From assembly GCA_947172705.1 (NCBI GenBank), contig CAMWCA010000006.1, positions 1-64,000 on the forward strand: a stretch of DNA of 64,000 bases, written 5' to 3'. Made by a program: the position numbers and the translations under genes. Every line of letters begins with the position of its first letter. The stretch's first letter is position 1. Positions 17,931 to 27,099 of this stretch are shown piece after piece. The notes below the pieces were generated by a model. It made no database searches. It saw nothing but the letters and a program-made list of their open reading frames with translations, and was not told the DNA's origin. Source of the stretch: an uncultured Lachnospiraceae bacterium. GTDB lineage: Bacteria; Bacillota; Clostridia; Lachnospirales; Lachnospiraceae.

Positions 17931-17964
17931 GAGACTATCAATTTCCCGATAGTCTCCTTTTTTT
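17931..17964. terminator. Bidirectional intrinsic terminator
   Basis: Perfect 9-bp stem GAGACTATC/GATAGTCTC (17931-17939 and 17948-17956) with an 8-base loop. It has a T run on both sides: seven T on plus, five on minus. It ends the aminotransferase/Lrp transcript just after the stop at 17981 and insulates the SOS operon. The remaining gap, 17837-17930, is AT-rich with nothing else seen. Confidence 0.85.
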
Positions 17965-17980
17965 AAATTATATGAATTTT

Positions 17981-19153
17981 TTATTGCTGTTCTTTCCTCA
18001 ACCTTGTAATAAATGCATTGATCTTCTCCAGCGCAATCTTCAAATTTTCAATGGAATATGCATAGGAAATCCTCAAGAACCCTTCCCCGCAGTCGCCAAA
18101 TGCCGTCCCCGGCACCACAGCCACCTTTTCCTCCTGAAGCAGCCTGTTTGCAAACTCCTCGCTGGTCATCCCAAACTCTTTGATACAGGGGAACACATAG
18201 AATGCGCCATAGGGTTCAAAGCAACTCAATCCCATCTCCTTGAAAGCATGCATAAGAAACCTTCTTCTCTGGTTGTAGGATTCCCGCATCATTGCCACAT
18301 CCCCGTCCCCGTTGCGAAGGGCTTCCACAGCCGCATACTGGCTGGTGGTTGGCGCACACATAATGGCAAACTGATGGATCTTCAACATCTGCTCCATGAT
18401 CTCCCTGGGAGCGCAAGCATATCCCAAACGCCAGCCCGTCATAGCGTAAGCCTTGGAAAATCCGTTGATCAGCACGGTCCTCTCTCTCATTCCAGGCAGA
18501 CTTATGATGGAAACATGCTTCTCCTTGTAGGTCAGCTCTGCATAGATCTCATCGGATATCACAAAAAGATCCTTTTCCCGGATGATCTCAGCAATTGCTT
18601 CCAGATCCTCTTTTTCCATGATCGCCCCTGTGGGGTTGTTGGGGAAAGGAAGGATCAGTATCTTGGTCTTATCCGTGATTGCCTCTCTCAGTTCCTTTGC
18701 CGTAAGCCGGAACTCATTTTCTTCCTTCAATTCAATGATCACCGGCTTTGCCCCGGCAAGAATGGCGCAGGGCTCATAGGACACATAGCTGGGCTGAGGA
18801 ATCAGCACCTCGTCCCCCGGGTCTACCATGGCGCGCAATGCAATATCGATGGCTTCAGAACCACCTACCGTAACGATCACCTCATGATCTGCATCGTAGG
18901 AAACGTCCTGAGATCTTTCTATGTATTTGGTGATCTCTACTTTCAACTCCTTTAAGCCTGCATTCGAGGTATAAAAGGTGCGCCCCTTTTCAAGGGAATA
19001 GATTCCCTCGTCCCTGATATGCCAGGGGGTATCGAAATCAGGTTCCCCCACTCCTAAAGAAATGGCGTCCTCCATCTCGTTTACAATGTCGAAAAACTTG
19101 CGGATACCCGAGGGTTTAATGGTAACAATGGTCTCAGATAAAGGATTTCTCAT
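17981..19153 (-). CDS. PLP-dependent aminotransferase, class I/II
   Basis: 390 residues, fold type I. The PLP lysine is in FSKAYAMTGWRLGY; PNNPTGA and the ISDEIYAE strand bind the cofactor. The N-terminus (FDIVNEMEDAISLGVGEPDFDTP) is typical of the aspartate/aromatic subgroup often called PatA or AspC-like. The amino acid substrate cannot be fixed from sequence. The start overlaps the Lrp-type regulator stop by 4 bp, so the pair is coupled, which suggests an amino-acid-responsive unit. Confidence 0.88.
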   Translation of the reverse strand: MRNPLSETIVTIKPSGIRKFFDIVNEMEDAISLGVGEPDFDTPWHIRDEGIYSLEKGRTFYTSNAGLKELKVEITKYIERSQDVSYDADHEVIVTVGGSEAIDIALRAMVDPGDEVLIPQPSYVSYEPCAILAGAKPVIIELKEENEFRLTAKELREAITDKTKILILPFPNNPTGAIMEKEDLEAIAEIIREKDLFVISDEIYAELTYKEKHVSIISLPGMRERTVLINGFSKAYAMTGWRLGYACAPREIMEQMLKIHQFAIMCAPTTSQYAAVEALRNGDGDVAMMRESYNQRRRFLMHAFKEMGLSCFEPYGAFYVFPCIKEFGMTSEEFANRLLQEEKVAVVPGTAFGDCGEGFLRISYAYSIENLKIALEKINAFITRLRKEQQ

Positions 19154-19632
19154 GGTGTCACCTTCTCTCTTGTATCTTCATATTTTCGGGTCAGAATGGT
19201 TCCGTGATCCTTATACTTTTTCAAAATAAAGTGGGTTGCCGTGCTCAGCACTCCTTCCAGGGTGGAAAGCTTATCGGACACAAACTTAGATACCTCTTTC
19301 AGCGATTTCCCCTCTAAGGTTACCAGCAGGTCATAGCCGCCGGAAATCAAGTATACGCTGTTCACCTCGGGATATTTGTAAATTCTTTCAGCAATATTGT
19401 CATAACCCTGTCCTCTCTGAGGGGTAATCCTCACCTCGATCAAAGCCGTCACTTTCTCAATGGATGTTTTCTCCCAGTCGATCATGGTGTGATATCCACA
19501 GATCACGCCCTCTTCCTCCATTGCCTTCAGTTCGTTTGCAATATCGATCTCCTCAGCGCCTAAAATAATGGCAAGCTCCTTGATATTGATACGGCTGTTC
19601 TTTTCTATAATCCCTAAAATCTGTTCTCTCAT
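19150..19632 (-). CDS. Lrp/AsnC-family transcriptional regulator
   Basis: 160 residues. N-terminal winged helix (INIKELAIILG...), then an alpha-beta RAM domain (ALIEVRITPQRG, VYLISGGYDLLVTLEG) that binds amino acids and forms octamers. Members act as feast/famine regulators; being upstream of and overlapping an aminotransferase gene, it probably controls that gene and itself in response to the substrate amino acid. Effector unknown. Confidence 0.9.
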   Translation of the reverse strand: MREQILGIIEKNSRINIKELAIILGAEEIDIANELKAMEEEGVICGYHTMIDWEKTSIEKVTALIEVRITPQRGQGYDNIAERIYKYPEVNSVYLISGGYDLLVTLEGKSLKEVSKFVSDKLSTLEGVLSTATHFILKKYKDHGTILTRKYEDTREKVTP

Positions 19633-19644
19633 GAAATTTCCCTC

Positions 19645-20655
19645 CTAATGGAATTTTATTTTTAAAATCTCATCCGGCGATGCTGGTCCCAAACATCTGG
19701 TTTCATCCTGATTCATCACCAGCTTATCGTTGCTTTGATTGGTGCTGCCTACTACTGACGCGGGAATTCCTTCCGCCTCCAGCGCTCTCACAAGCCCCGC
19801 TCCGTCCGCCGCTGCCATAAGCAGCATCCCGCCGGATAAAAGCTCATAAGGGTTCAAATGATAAAACTCACAGATCTCTATGGTTTCCTGCTTTACCGGA
19901 ATCTTTTTCAAATCAATACAAAGTCCAACGCCTATCTTCTGGGAAAGCTCCCACAATGCACCGAAAATACCACCGTTTCTCACATCGTGCATTGCATAAA
20001 CGCCGGACTTAAGGGCGGTTGCCGCCTCCGATGCCACGGACAGGTACCTTTCCTGCTCCTGTGCATCTAAAATTAATCGAATGGGGTAACGCTCCGAAAG
20101 CTCCTTCTCCTTTTCCTTCGCTATGATAGAGGTTCCTTCCAATCCGATCCACTTTGTCACAACTATGTCCAATGCTTTCCCGGGGGTTATGTTCTCCCTT
20201 ATTCCGCATCCTGATACTTCCTCTCCCATCACCGCCGCTGTCACTACCGGAGAGAGGACTCCTTCGCTGACCTCTGTATGCCCCCCTGCGATCTGCATAT
20301 GAAGCTCCCTGCATGCCTTTTCCGCCTGTCTCATGGACTCCTTTAAAAACCCTTCGTCTGTTCCCGGCGGAAAGGTCAGAGACAACATTGCCGCTACAGG
20401 AGCCACACCTGCCGCCGCCAGGTTATTCGCCGCGGCAATCAGGGCAAGATACGCCGCATTTTTTACAGGAAGCGTAACTGTTTCCAGCGCCGATACCAGC
20501 ACCTTCCCTTCTCCTTCATCCCCGGGAGAATTCCATGACAAAAAGGCGCCGTCCGCTCCTACTCCCGCGCCTTTTATCACTTCTTTTCTATGGTTTTCAA
20601 TCTCTCTTAATACGGAACGCTTTAAAATGCTTTCCGAAATTTTTCCTGTTCTCAT
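19645..20655 (-). CDS. AIR synthase-family protein (PurM/HypE/ThiL superfamily)
   Basis: 336 residues with the two-domain PurM-like architecture: an N-terminal ATP-binding half (YLALIAAANNLAAAGVAPVA, then IAGGHTEVSEG) and a C-terminal half (HDVRNGGIFGALWELS, ELLSGGMLLMAA). Conserved Asp/Gly/His positions suggest an active ATP-dependent enzyme. The closest named relative would be HypE (hydrogenase cyanide-ligand maturation), but no hyp or hydrogenase genes are nearby and I cannot see the C-terminal Cys of HypE, so that role is not supported. It lies 12 bases upstream of the Lrp gene in the same direction. Function unknown. Confidence 0.7.
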   Translation of the reverse strand: MRTGKISESILKRSVLREIENHRKEVIKGAGVGADGAFLSWNSPGDEGEGKVLVSALETVTLPVKNAAYLALIAAANNLAAAGVAPVAAMLSLTFPPGTDEGFLKESMRQAEKACRELHMQIAGGHTEVSEGVLSPVVTAAVMGEEVSGCGIRENITPGKALDIVVTKWIGLEGTSIIAKEKEKELSERYPIRLILDAQEQERYLSVASEAATALKSGVYAMHDVRNGGIFGALWELSQKIGVGLCIDLKKIPVKQETIEICEFYHLNPYELLSGGMLLMAAADGAGLVRALEAEGIPASVVGSTNQSNDKLVMNQDETRCLGPASPDEILKIKFH

Positions 20656-20665
20656 TAGGGCACCT

Positions 20666-22228
20666 CTATGCTGCCGGCACCTCTGGTTCTACCACTACTG
20701 GCTGCGGCGCCGGAGCTCCTTCTGCAGGCGGCTGAGCAGGTGCGCCAGCGGGAGGCTGGGCTCCTTCTGCCGGGGGCGGAGCCGCGGCTGCTGCAAGAGC
20801 TGCAGCAACATTTTTCACATGGTCAATGCTGTTGGTTGCAATGGCTGCCATGATTTCGTTATAGGCGTTGGGATCGGCAGTTGCCACTCCTACGGTTGCC
20901 GTTCTGGGCGCTACCTGGTAATTACTGGAATTGATCTTCTCCCGGCTTACTTCCACTCCGTTTTCCGTAACGATCTTCCACAAATTTGCCTTGTAGCCAA
21001 TATGTGCGGACTGTACAGAAACAGAACCTATGGGCAAGGCCTCATTTACATAGATCACTTCCGTATCCGGATAGGTCTTGCTGATCACTTCGCTTTCATA
21101 CCTTACCTGATGGGCGCTGTCTCTGGTTTCCATCCCATATATGGTAAAGCTGATATGTTTATCATCGGTAGTACTTCCTTCTATGTAAATAGGCGCCCCT
21201 GTATTATTTACAAACTTGAAATCCTTTCCTGAGGATTCTGCAATGGCAGCATCCGCCGAAGGGTCCACGTAAGTCACGATCATGGAATGATTGTGTCTCT
21301 CCGTAACCTCAAGCTCCGCCAAAAGAACGGCATTATAAAGGGTAGTTGAAACCTGGCAGATGCCGCCGCCAAGGCTGTCTACCACTTGTCCGTTTAAGTA
21401 AGATCCTGCCATATAGTAACCGTTTGCCGCTGTAAAGGGAGCCACGGCTTCATAAGTGGAAAACTCGTCTCCCGGATACAGGGTAGTCCCATTGATCAGC
21501 GCCGCGCCGTTTCTCACATTAGCGCTTCTGGAAGAACCGGAAGTGCTGAAGCTGGTGGTAAAGGTTCCCAAAACGTCCTTTACCTTGGATAGTTCCTCTT
21601 CTGTCCCTCTGGGTTCATCTACCGTAACAACAAGTTCCAGCCTGTCGTCCTCTCTGGTCCAACCGTCAAGGAAATAGTCACAAATCAGTTCCAGAGATGC
21701 CGTCTCATCCACTACCATTCCTGTCTGCCCCGGATGAACCACAAACCGCTCATCTTCTATTGCCAGTTCCGCGTCCCTTGCCTCCTGGTTGTATATGGAA
21801 CACTGCTCCGACAGGATCGTCTTAACCAATTCCCTGTCCACATTAAATTCCAGTTCATAAATTTTGTTTTCGTGCTGTAGATCCTTCGCCGCCTTATATC
21901 GCTGCACCACATTGCCGGTCTGTCCCATTTGGGCAGCTTCCTCCACAATTTCCGGATTCTTCCAGGAAAAACCCACCTGCGTGGGTGTGATCTGAACCTC
22001 ATTTCCATCCATGATCACCAACGTAATCACATGGTTTGAAATGCTTTCTATGTATTCTTCTATCATTTTTCGCGCTTCACCGGCAGTTTTGCCTTCTAAG
22101 GACATGTCCTCAGCATAAATTCCTGCCAGTATCCTGTTTTCCTCCTGGGCGTTCACCTGTCTTACCGGGAAAACACACAGCAACATAACCAATCCAAAAA
22201 AAGCTGCTCCTTTAGTCCACTTTTTCAT
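20666..22228 (-). CDS. VanW/YoaR-like cell-wall protein with Pro/Ala-rich tail
   Basis: About 520 residues from ATG 22228, which begins a signal peptide (MKKWTKGAAFFGL ... VNAQE) and has AGGGAG about 9 bases upstream; the frame is open further but lacks a signal there. Order: signal peptide, two peptidoglycan-binding-like repeats (about 40-250), the VanW domain with GGGICQVSTTLYNAVLLA and ERHNHSM, and a short G5-like strand region. The tail of about 60 residues is made of PPAEGA-type repeats and probably spans the wall. Exported envelope protein; no link to vancomycin resistance is implied. Confidence 0.85.
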   Translation of the reverse strand: MKKWTKGAAFFGLVMLLCVFPVRQVNAQEENRILAGIYAEDMSLEGKTAGEARKMIEEYIESISNHVITLVIMDGNEVQITPTQVGFSWKNPEIVEEAAQMGQTGNVVQRYKAAKDLQHENKIYELEFNVDRELVKTILSEQCSIYNQEARDAELAIEDERFVVHPGQTGMVVDETASLELICDYFLDGWTREDDRLELVVTVDEPRGTEEELSKVKDVLGTFTTSFSTSGSSRSANVRNGAALINGTTLYPGDEFSTYEAVAPFTAANGYYMAGSYLNGQVVDSLGGGICQVSTTLYNAVLLAELEVTERHNHSMIVTYVDPSADAAIAESSGKDFKFVNNTGAPIYIEGSTTDDKHISFTIYGMETRDSAHQVRYESEVISKTYPDTEVIYVNEALPIGSVSVQSAHIGYKANLWKIVTENGVEVSREKINSSNYQVAPRTATVGVATADPNAYNEIMAAIATNSIDHVKNVAAALAAAAAPPPAEGAQPPAGAPAQPPAEGAPAPQPVVVEPEVPAA

Positions 22229-22326
22229 AACCTCAAACTCCCTGCATCTCCCGGATCGCCTCCGAGATGCCGCACTCCTGTTTCTATCCATCTGCTTTTT
22301 ATTTCTGCCCTTTTCTGATGTTTGCT

Positions 22327-22434
22327 TTATGACAGAAAAGATGCTATAGTGGGAATAATCATAGCAAGCACAAGCAGGATAATAATAATTGATGATATAA
22401 CCTTTTTACTTTTTTTATTATAAAAATTAAACAT
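22327..22434 (-). CDS. 35-residue single-pass membrane peptide
   Basis: Open frame of 35 codons plus stop, with GGAGG seven bases before its ATG. It encodes MFNFYNKKSKKV followed by about 20 hydrophobic residues (ISSIIIILLVLAMIIPTIAS) and a short end. The layout, a basic cytoplasmic head then one membrane helix, recalls Prli42-type miniproteins of Firmicutes that tether the stressosome; that is a resemblance in layout, not a proven match. It starts 41 bases from the divergent TPR gene. A -10/-35 pair (22469-22497) precedes it. Confidence 0.7.
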   Translation of the reverse strand: MFNFYNKKSKKVISSIIIILLVLAMIIPTIASFLS

Positions 22435-22468
22435 GGTATTCCTCCAGTTTATTCATCTTTGAAAGGAT

Positions 22469-22497
22469 ATTATATATGAAGTTCCCTATTTTTGCAA
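22469..22497 (-). promoter_or_regulatory. Candidate promoter of the 35-residue peptide
   Basis: Minus strand: TTGCAA (22492-22497), 17-base spacer, TATAAT (22469-22474). It overlaps the first codons of the divergent TPR gene. Confidence 0.4.
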
Positions 22498-23084
22498 GTT
22501 TTATCGTCTTTTGTATCTGGCTCACTTATGAAATCAAAAAACACAGAAGCATGGAAGAAAAGTCTTATCGTTCTTTTTGGGAAAAGGAATCCGCCGCAAA
22601 CAGCACCCGACGGAAACCTCTGGATGACCTTGACTACATCCAAATTCCCTTTGACCGGCTGCCTATGGATCTTTTAAAAGAAGACCCTGCAATCGCTGAG
22701 TATCAGGAAACCTTAAGAACCCTGGCGCAATCCCCCATTGTGAATTTCACAGGCATCAGCAACACCGATTTAAAGCTTATGTATGGCGCCCCCAACATCG
22801 AGCTTCTGTCACGCTATGATCAAAGCTATACCACCCTTGCCCTTACCCTTCAGCGCCTGGGAAATGCCCTGTATGAAAAAGGATATGTGGAGGAAGCCCG
22901 TCACACATTGGAATTTGCCGTTGAGACCCGTACGGATATCAGCGGTACCTATAAGCTGTTAGCCTCGATCTACCAGCAAAGTAACCAGCCGGAGAAGATC
23001 CAGGCGTTGATCCCCATTGCCCGGGAACTGAATACCAGCCTTTCCGGTCATATCGTTTCCATGCTGGAAGAATTCTTAAAATGA
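22476..23084 (+). CDS. Membrane-anchored TPR-like protein
   Basis: 202 residues. Residues 1-18 form an N-terminal membrane anchor (FASFIVFCIWLTYEI), followed by a basic stretch and a soluble part. The last 80 residues are helical with TPR-like spacing (LQRLGNALYEKGYVEEARHTLEFA, then TYKLLASIYQQSNQPEKI). One of four plus-strand genes. AAAGGA lies 9 bases before the ATG. Probably a protein-protein scaffold at the membrane; no specific function is recognised. It faces the heat-shock operon tail to tail. Confidence 0.7.
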   Translation: MKFPIFASFIVFCIWLTYEIKKHRSMEEKSYRSFWEKESAANSTRRKPLDDLDYIQIPFDRLPMDLLKEDPAIAEYQETLRTLAQSPIVNFTGISNTDLKLMYGAPNIELLSRYDQSYTTLALTLQRLGNALYEKGYVEEARHTLEFAVETRTDISGTYKLLASIYQQSNQPEKIQALIPIARELNTSLSGHIVSMLEEFLK

Positions 23085-23163
23085 CCACTGATACCATTTT
23101 ATGCTTTCCACTTTGTTTATATGACCTTCTTTTACAAGTGTGCCTCCGGCACACCACATTTTA

Positions 23164-23195
23164 AAGAGGAAGAACGGCTTGCCATTCTTCCTCTT
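23164..23195. terminator. Hairpin terminator after dnaJ
   Basis: 11-bp stem AAGAGGAAGAA/TTCTTCCTCTT (23164-23174 and 23185-23195), loop of 10, just past the dnaJ stop. A second small hairpin (GTGTGCC/GGCACAC, 23137-23153) follows on the minus strand. Neither has a strong T run on minus; in the plus direction the stem is followed by an AT-rich stretch. It may serve both convergent genes. Confidence 0.5.
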
Positions 23196-23199
23196 ATAT

Positions 23200-24360
23200 T
23201 TATTTCCAGAATTTCTTTTTCCTGGAGTCCTTTGTCTCGTTCTTTTCTGCCTGCACGTTCTTTGACGCATTTAAGCTGTCTCCGGTCAGGGAGTCAAACT
23301 GCTTGAGTAATTCTTTTGCCTCATGAGACAGTCTCTCAGGGGTCTGTACTACCAGTGTCACATAATGATCCCCGCGGACATCTTTGTTTCGCAGGGTGGG
23401 AACACCTTTCCCTTTTAAACGTACCTTGGTATCAGTCTGGGTTCCAGGTTTTACTTCATAAATTACCTTTCCGTCCACCGTATCTACAATCACATCCCCG
23501 CCAAGGGCGGCTACTGCGAAAGAAACAGGCACTGTGGAATAAATATTATAATCCTGCCTTTGGAAGATAGGATGACGTCCTACGATCACCTCTACCAGCA
23601 GATCTCCTCTGGGACCGCCGTTAAGCCCCGGCTCACCCTTATCACGAATACGAACGCTCTGCCCATTGTCAATACCTGCGGGAATAGATACCTGTATTTT
23701 CTTACGGCTGGCAATGTAACCCGAGCCATGGCAGTCTGCACATTTTTCTTTAATCACCTTTCCTGTTCCGTTACACTCCGGACAGGTCTGTACGTTTCTC
23801 ACCGTACCAAAGAAAGACTGCTGGGTAAATACCACCTGCCCCTTGCCGCCGCACTTCTGGCAGGTTTCCGGACTGGTTCCGGGCTTTGCGCCGGTACCAT
23901 GGCAGGTTTTACAATCGTCCTTAAGGGTCAGTTCAATTTCCTTATCAACGCCAAATACAGCCTCCTCAAAGGTAATCCTCACACTGGTTCTGATATTGGC
24001 GCCTTTCATGGGACCGTTACTGCCTCTGCCCTTACGTCCTCCTCCAAAGAAATCTCCAAAAATATCTCCAAAAATATCACTGAAGTCAGCGCTGTTAAAA
24101 TCAAAGCCGCCGTATCCGCCGGCTCCTCCCTCAAAAGCAGCGTGACCAAATTGATCATACTGTCTTTTCTTTTCAGGATCACTTAAAATCGCATATGCTT
24201 CTGAAGCTTCCTTAAACTTTTTCTCCGCTTCTGCATCCCCGGGATTCATATCAGGATGATATTTTTTGGCAAGCGCTCTGTATGCTTTTTTAATTGCAGC
24301 GTCATCTGCGTTCTTATCAATTCCAAGAACCTCATAATAATCACGTTTCTGTTCTGCCAT
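23200..24360 (-). CDS. dnaJ: Chaperone protein DnaJ
   Basis: About 386 residues from ATG 24360 ([14 protein letters not shown]), which has GGAGG 8 bases upstream; the frame extends upstream without homology. J domain with the HPD motif (KYHPDMN), a Gly/Phe-rich linker ([11 protein letters not shown]), four CxxCxGxG zinc motifs ([32 protein letters not shown]) and the two C-terminal substrate-binding domains. It delivers unfolded proteins to DnaK and triggers its ATPase. Last gene of the heat-shock operon, but separated from dnaK by 130 bases holding two hairpins and a possible extra promoter. Confidence 0.97.
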   Translation of the reverse strand: MAEQKRDYYEVLGIDKNADDAAIKKAYRALAKKYHPDMNPGDAEAEKKFKEASEAYAILSDPEKKRQYDQFGHAAFEGGAGGYGGFDFNSADFSDIFGDIFGDFFGGGRKGRGSNGPMKGANIRTSVRITFEEAVFGVDKEIELTLKDDCKTCHGTGAKPGTSPETCQKCGGKGQVVFTQQSFFGTVRNVQTCPECNGTGKVIKEKCADCHGSGYIASRKKIQVSIPAGIDNGQSVRIRDKGEPGLNGGPRGDLLVEVIVGRHPIFQRQDYNIYSTVPVSFAVAALGGDVIVDTVDGKVIYEVKPGTQTDTKVRLKGKGVPTLRNKDVRGDHYVTLVVQTPERLSHEAKELLKQFDSLTGDSLNASKNVQAEKNETKDSRKKKFWK

Positions 24361-24393
24361 TGTTAATTCCTCCCATGCCTTCAGCGCACAACA

Positions 24394-24410
24394 TGCCGCC
24401 TTGGGCGGCA
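24394..24410. other. GC-rich hairpin in the dnaJ leader
   Basis: Perfect 7-bp stem TGCCGCC/GGCGGCA with a 3-base loop, about 34 bases before the dnaJ start. No T run, so it is unlikely to terminate transcription. It may affect mRNA stability or translation. Confidence 0.5.
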
Positions 24411-24423
24411 CAGAATTATTTAT

Positions 24424-24452
24424 AGTATATAATAAAATGAGCCAAAGCACAA
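24424..24452 (-). promoter_or_regulatory. Possible secondary promoter for dnaJ
   Basis: Minus strand: TTGTGC (24447-24452), 17-base spacer, TATACT (24424-24429). Weak -35. It would allow dnaJ expression independent of CIRCE. Confidence 0.3.
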
Positions 24453-24482
24453 GAAGAATGACTCTAAAGAGTCATTCTTCTT
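24451..24482. other. 14-bp perfect hairpin between dnaK and dnaJ
   Basis: Arms 24451-24464 and 24469-24482 are exact reverse complements (AAGAAGAATGACTC) with a 4-base loop, 8 bases after the dnaK stop. On minus it is followed by TGTGCTTTGGC and not a T run, so it is more likely a partial attenuator or a 3'-end stabiliser for dnaK mRNA than a full terminator. Confidence 0.7.
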
Positions 24483-24490
24483 GAAATGAC

Positions 24491-26365
24491 TTAAACCTCT
24501 CTGTAATCTCCGTCAACCACATCGTCAGCCGGACCTGCATCTGCACCCATGTCAGGACCTGCACCGGCTCCCATATCGGGACCTGCCGCTCCTCCTGCCT
24601 GCTGCATGTTTTCATACATCTTGGTAAACAGAGCCTGCGCGCTTGTGGTAAGTTTTTCCTTTGCTGCCTTCAGGGCATCCAGATCGGAATCAGACATTTC
24701 CTGATCCTTTGTTCTCTCCAGAATGTCTTTTACTGCCTGCATATCGGCTTCTACGGTTGCCTTTTCGGAAGCGTCGATCTTATCGCCCACTTCGTTCAGC
24801 GCTTTCTCTGTCTGGAATACAAAGGAATCTGCTTCATTTCTTGTATCAATCGCTTCTTTTCTCTTCTTATCCTGTGCTTCAAATTCAGCGGCTTCTTTTA
24901 CTGCCTTGTCGATCTCATCGTCAGACATATTGGAGCTTGCCGTAATGGTAATGTGCTGCTCCTTGCCGGTTCCCAGATCCTTTGCAGAAACATTTACGAT
25001 ACCGTTGGCATCAATATCAAAGGTTACTTCGATCTGAGGCACTCCCCTCATTGCCGGAGGAATACCGTCCAGTCTGAACTGTCCAAGGGACTTATTATCT
25101 CTTGCAAATTGTCTCTCGCCCTGAAGTACATTGATATCAACTGCTGTCTGATTGTCCGCTGCGGTAGAGAAGATCTGGCTCTTCTTAGTAGGAATCGTAG
25201 TATTTCTTTCGATCAGTCTTGTAGCGATACCTCCCATGGTTTCAATGGAAAGGGACAAAGGCGTAACGTCCAGAAGAAGTATCTCCCCTGCGCCTGCATC
25301 GCCTGCAAGCTTACCACCCTGAATGGAAGCGCCCAGTGCAACACATTCATCAGGATTTAATGTCTTGCTGGGTTCATGACCTGTCAGCTGTTTTACTTTA
25401 TCCTGTACGGCAGGAATACGTGTGGAACCGCCTACCAGCAGTACCTGACCCAGATCTGCATTTGTAAGCCCTGCGTCCTTCATGGCATTCTGTACCGGAA
25501 TAGCTGTCTTCTCAACCAAGTCATGGGTAAGCTCATCAAACTTCGCTCTGGACAGATTCATATCAAAATGCTTCGGTCCTTCTGCCGTAGCCGTAATGAA
25601 AGGAAGGTTAATATTAGTGGTAGTTGCAGAGGAAAGCTCTTTCTTTGCCTTCTCAGCTGCTTCCTTTAATCTCTGCAGAGCCATCTTATCATTGGACAGA
25701 TCAACACCCTCTGCTTTCTTAAACTCATCGATCATCCACTGGGTCAGCTTATTGTCAAAGTCATCGCCTCCAAGATGGGTATCACCGTTGGTGGCGAGAA
25801 CCTCAATTACGCCGTCACCGATCTCGATAATGGAAACATCGAAAGTACCGCCGCCTAAGTCGTATACCATGATCTTCTGTTCCTTTTCATTGTCAAGACC
25901 GTAAGCAAGGGCTGCAGCCGTAGGCTCGTTGATAATACGCTTTACATCCAGCCCTGCAATTTTACCTGCATCCTTGGTTGCCTGACGCTGTGCGTCGTTA
26001 AAGTATGCGGGAACTGTGATAACTGCCTCTGTTACCTTTTCACCCAGATAGCTTTCAGCGTCCGCTTTTAACTTCTGGAGAATCATGGCGGAAATCTGCT
26101 GAGGGGAATATTTCTTGTCGTCAATGGTACGTCCCCTGTCTGTACCCATATCCCTCTTAATAGACGCAATGGTCTTTTCCGCATTGGTTACTGCCTGACG
26201 CTTTGCAGGCTCGCCGATCAGTCTCTCTCCTGTCTTGGTAAATGCCACTACAGAGGGAGTTGTTCTTGCTCCTTCTGCGTTGGCGATAACGGTAGGCTTT
26301 CCGCCTTCCATAACTGCCACGCAGCTGTTCGTTGTACCTAAGTCAATACCAATTATTTTGCTCAT
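24491..26365 (-). CDS. dnaK: Molecular chaperone DnaK (Hsp70)
   Basis: 624 residues. Actin-like ATPase with the phosphate loops [14 protein letters not shown] and [13 protein letters not shown], a connect motif and [10 protein letters not shown]. The interdomain linker [12 protein letters not shown] leads to the substrate-binding beta domain and helical lid. The C-terminus has a short Gly/Asp/Met repeat (GPDMGA units) and ends in [11 protein letters not shown], close to the usual EEVD-like bacterial tail. Central chaperone of the operon, working with GrpE and DnaJ. Confidence 0.98.
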   Translation of the reverse strand: MSKIIGIDLGTTNSCVAVMEGGKPTVIANAEGARTTPSVVAFTKTGERLIGEPAKRQAVTNAEKTIASIKRDMGTDRGRTIDDKKYSPQQISAMILQKLKADAESYLGEKVTEAVITVPAYFNDAQRQATKDAGKIAGLDVKRIINEPTAAALAYGLDNEKEQKIMVYDLGGGTFDVSIIEIGDGVIEVLATNGDTHLGGDDFDNKLTQWMIDEFKKAEGVDLSNDKMALQRLKEAAEKAKKELSSATTTNINLPFITATAEGPKHFDMNLSRAKFDELTHDLVEKTAIPVQNAMKDAGLTNADLGQVLLVGGSTRIPAVQDKVKQLTGHEPSKTLNPDECVALGASIQGGKLAGDAGAGEILLLDVTPLSLSIETMGGIATRLIERNTTIPTKKSQIFSTAADNQTAVDINVLQGERQFARDNKSLGQFRLDGIPPAMRGVPQIEVTFDIDANGIVNVSAKDLGTGKEQHITITASSNMSDDEIDKAVKEAAEFEAQDKKRKEAIDTRNEADSFVFQTEKALNEVGDKIDASEKATVEADMQAVKDILERTKDQEMSDSDLDALKAAKEKLTTSAQALFTKMYENMQQAGGAAGPDMGAGAGPDMGADAGPADDVVDGDYREV

Positions 26366-26432
26366 AATGTTCTCCTCCTGAATCTTATTATTTAATTATG
26401 ATACTGTGCATATTGATTGTTTCTAAGTTCCT

Positions 26433-27083
26433 CTAGCTTACCACCGCTACCATGCTGTGTCTCACTACGCTGTCTCTGTAAGTATAGCCCTTTTGCAATT
26501 CCTGTGCAATGATCCCGGAGTCATATTCCTCGCTCTCCACCTGCATCACTGCATTGTGAAATTCAGGATTGAACTCCTCGCCTATTGCCGGAATGGGCTT
26601 TACTTCCATCTTTTCAAGCTCGGAGATCAGCTGCTTATAGATCATCTCCATTCCCTCTGCAAAGGGAGCTCCCTTTTCTTCCTCCGGAACAGATGCAAGA
26701 CCTCTTTCAAAATTATCCACTACCGGAAGAATTTTTTCAATCACGCTTTTTGCGCCTGTCTCAAACATTGCGCTCTTTTCTTTCTCCGTGCGTTTCCTGA
26801 AATTATCAAATTCCGCCATCTGGCGTTTCACCCGGTCTTCCAGCTCTTCGATTTTTTCCTTCAAAGCATCCTGTTTCTTATCGGCTTTCAGCTTTTTCTT
26901 AGCCGCCTTTTTATCTGCTTTTGTCTCGGTCTCTTCTTCGCCTGCAATAGGTTCCGGTGATTCCTCCGGTTCCTCCTGTGCTGTGGCTTCCTGGGTATCC
27001 TCTGTATCCTTTATTTCCTGTACGGCTTCCTGCTCCTCCAGGCTCTCTTCCAGATCCTTGTTCCTTTCATCACTCATCCTCAT
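26433..27083 (-). CDS. grpE: Nucleotide exchange factor GrpE
   Basis: 216 residues. A long acidic low-complexity head (about 1-60, Glu-rich), a Lys-rich helix, a coiled coil (KEKIEELEDRVKRQMAEFDNF at its start) and the C-terminal beta wing (FNPEFHNAVMQVE, GYTYRDSVVRHSMV). It releases ADP from DnaK. The head is longer than in E. coli, common in Clostridia. ATG at 27083 or the in-frame ATG at 27077 may both serve; AAAGGG precedes them. Confidence 0.95.
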   Translation of the reverse strand: MRMSDERNKDLEESLEEQEAVQEIKDTEDTQEATAQEEPEESPEPIAGEEETETKADKKAAKKKLKADKKQDALKEKIEELEDRVKRQMAEFDNFRKRTEKEKSAMFETGAKSVIEKILPVVDNFERGLASVPEEEKGAPFAEGMEMIYKQLISELEKMEVKPIPAIGEEFNPEFHNAVMQVESEEYDSGIIAQELQKGYTYRDSVVRHSMVAVVS

Positions 27084-27099
27084 TCATCCCTTTCCGTCT

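Noticed and set aside
24520..24590. Short tandem repeat at the end of dnaK
   Set aside because: It encodes the usual Gly/Met/Asp-rich DnaK tail; ordinary for the family and not a CRISPR or mobile repeat.
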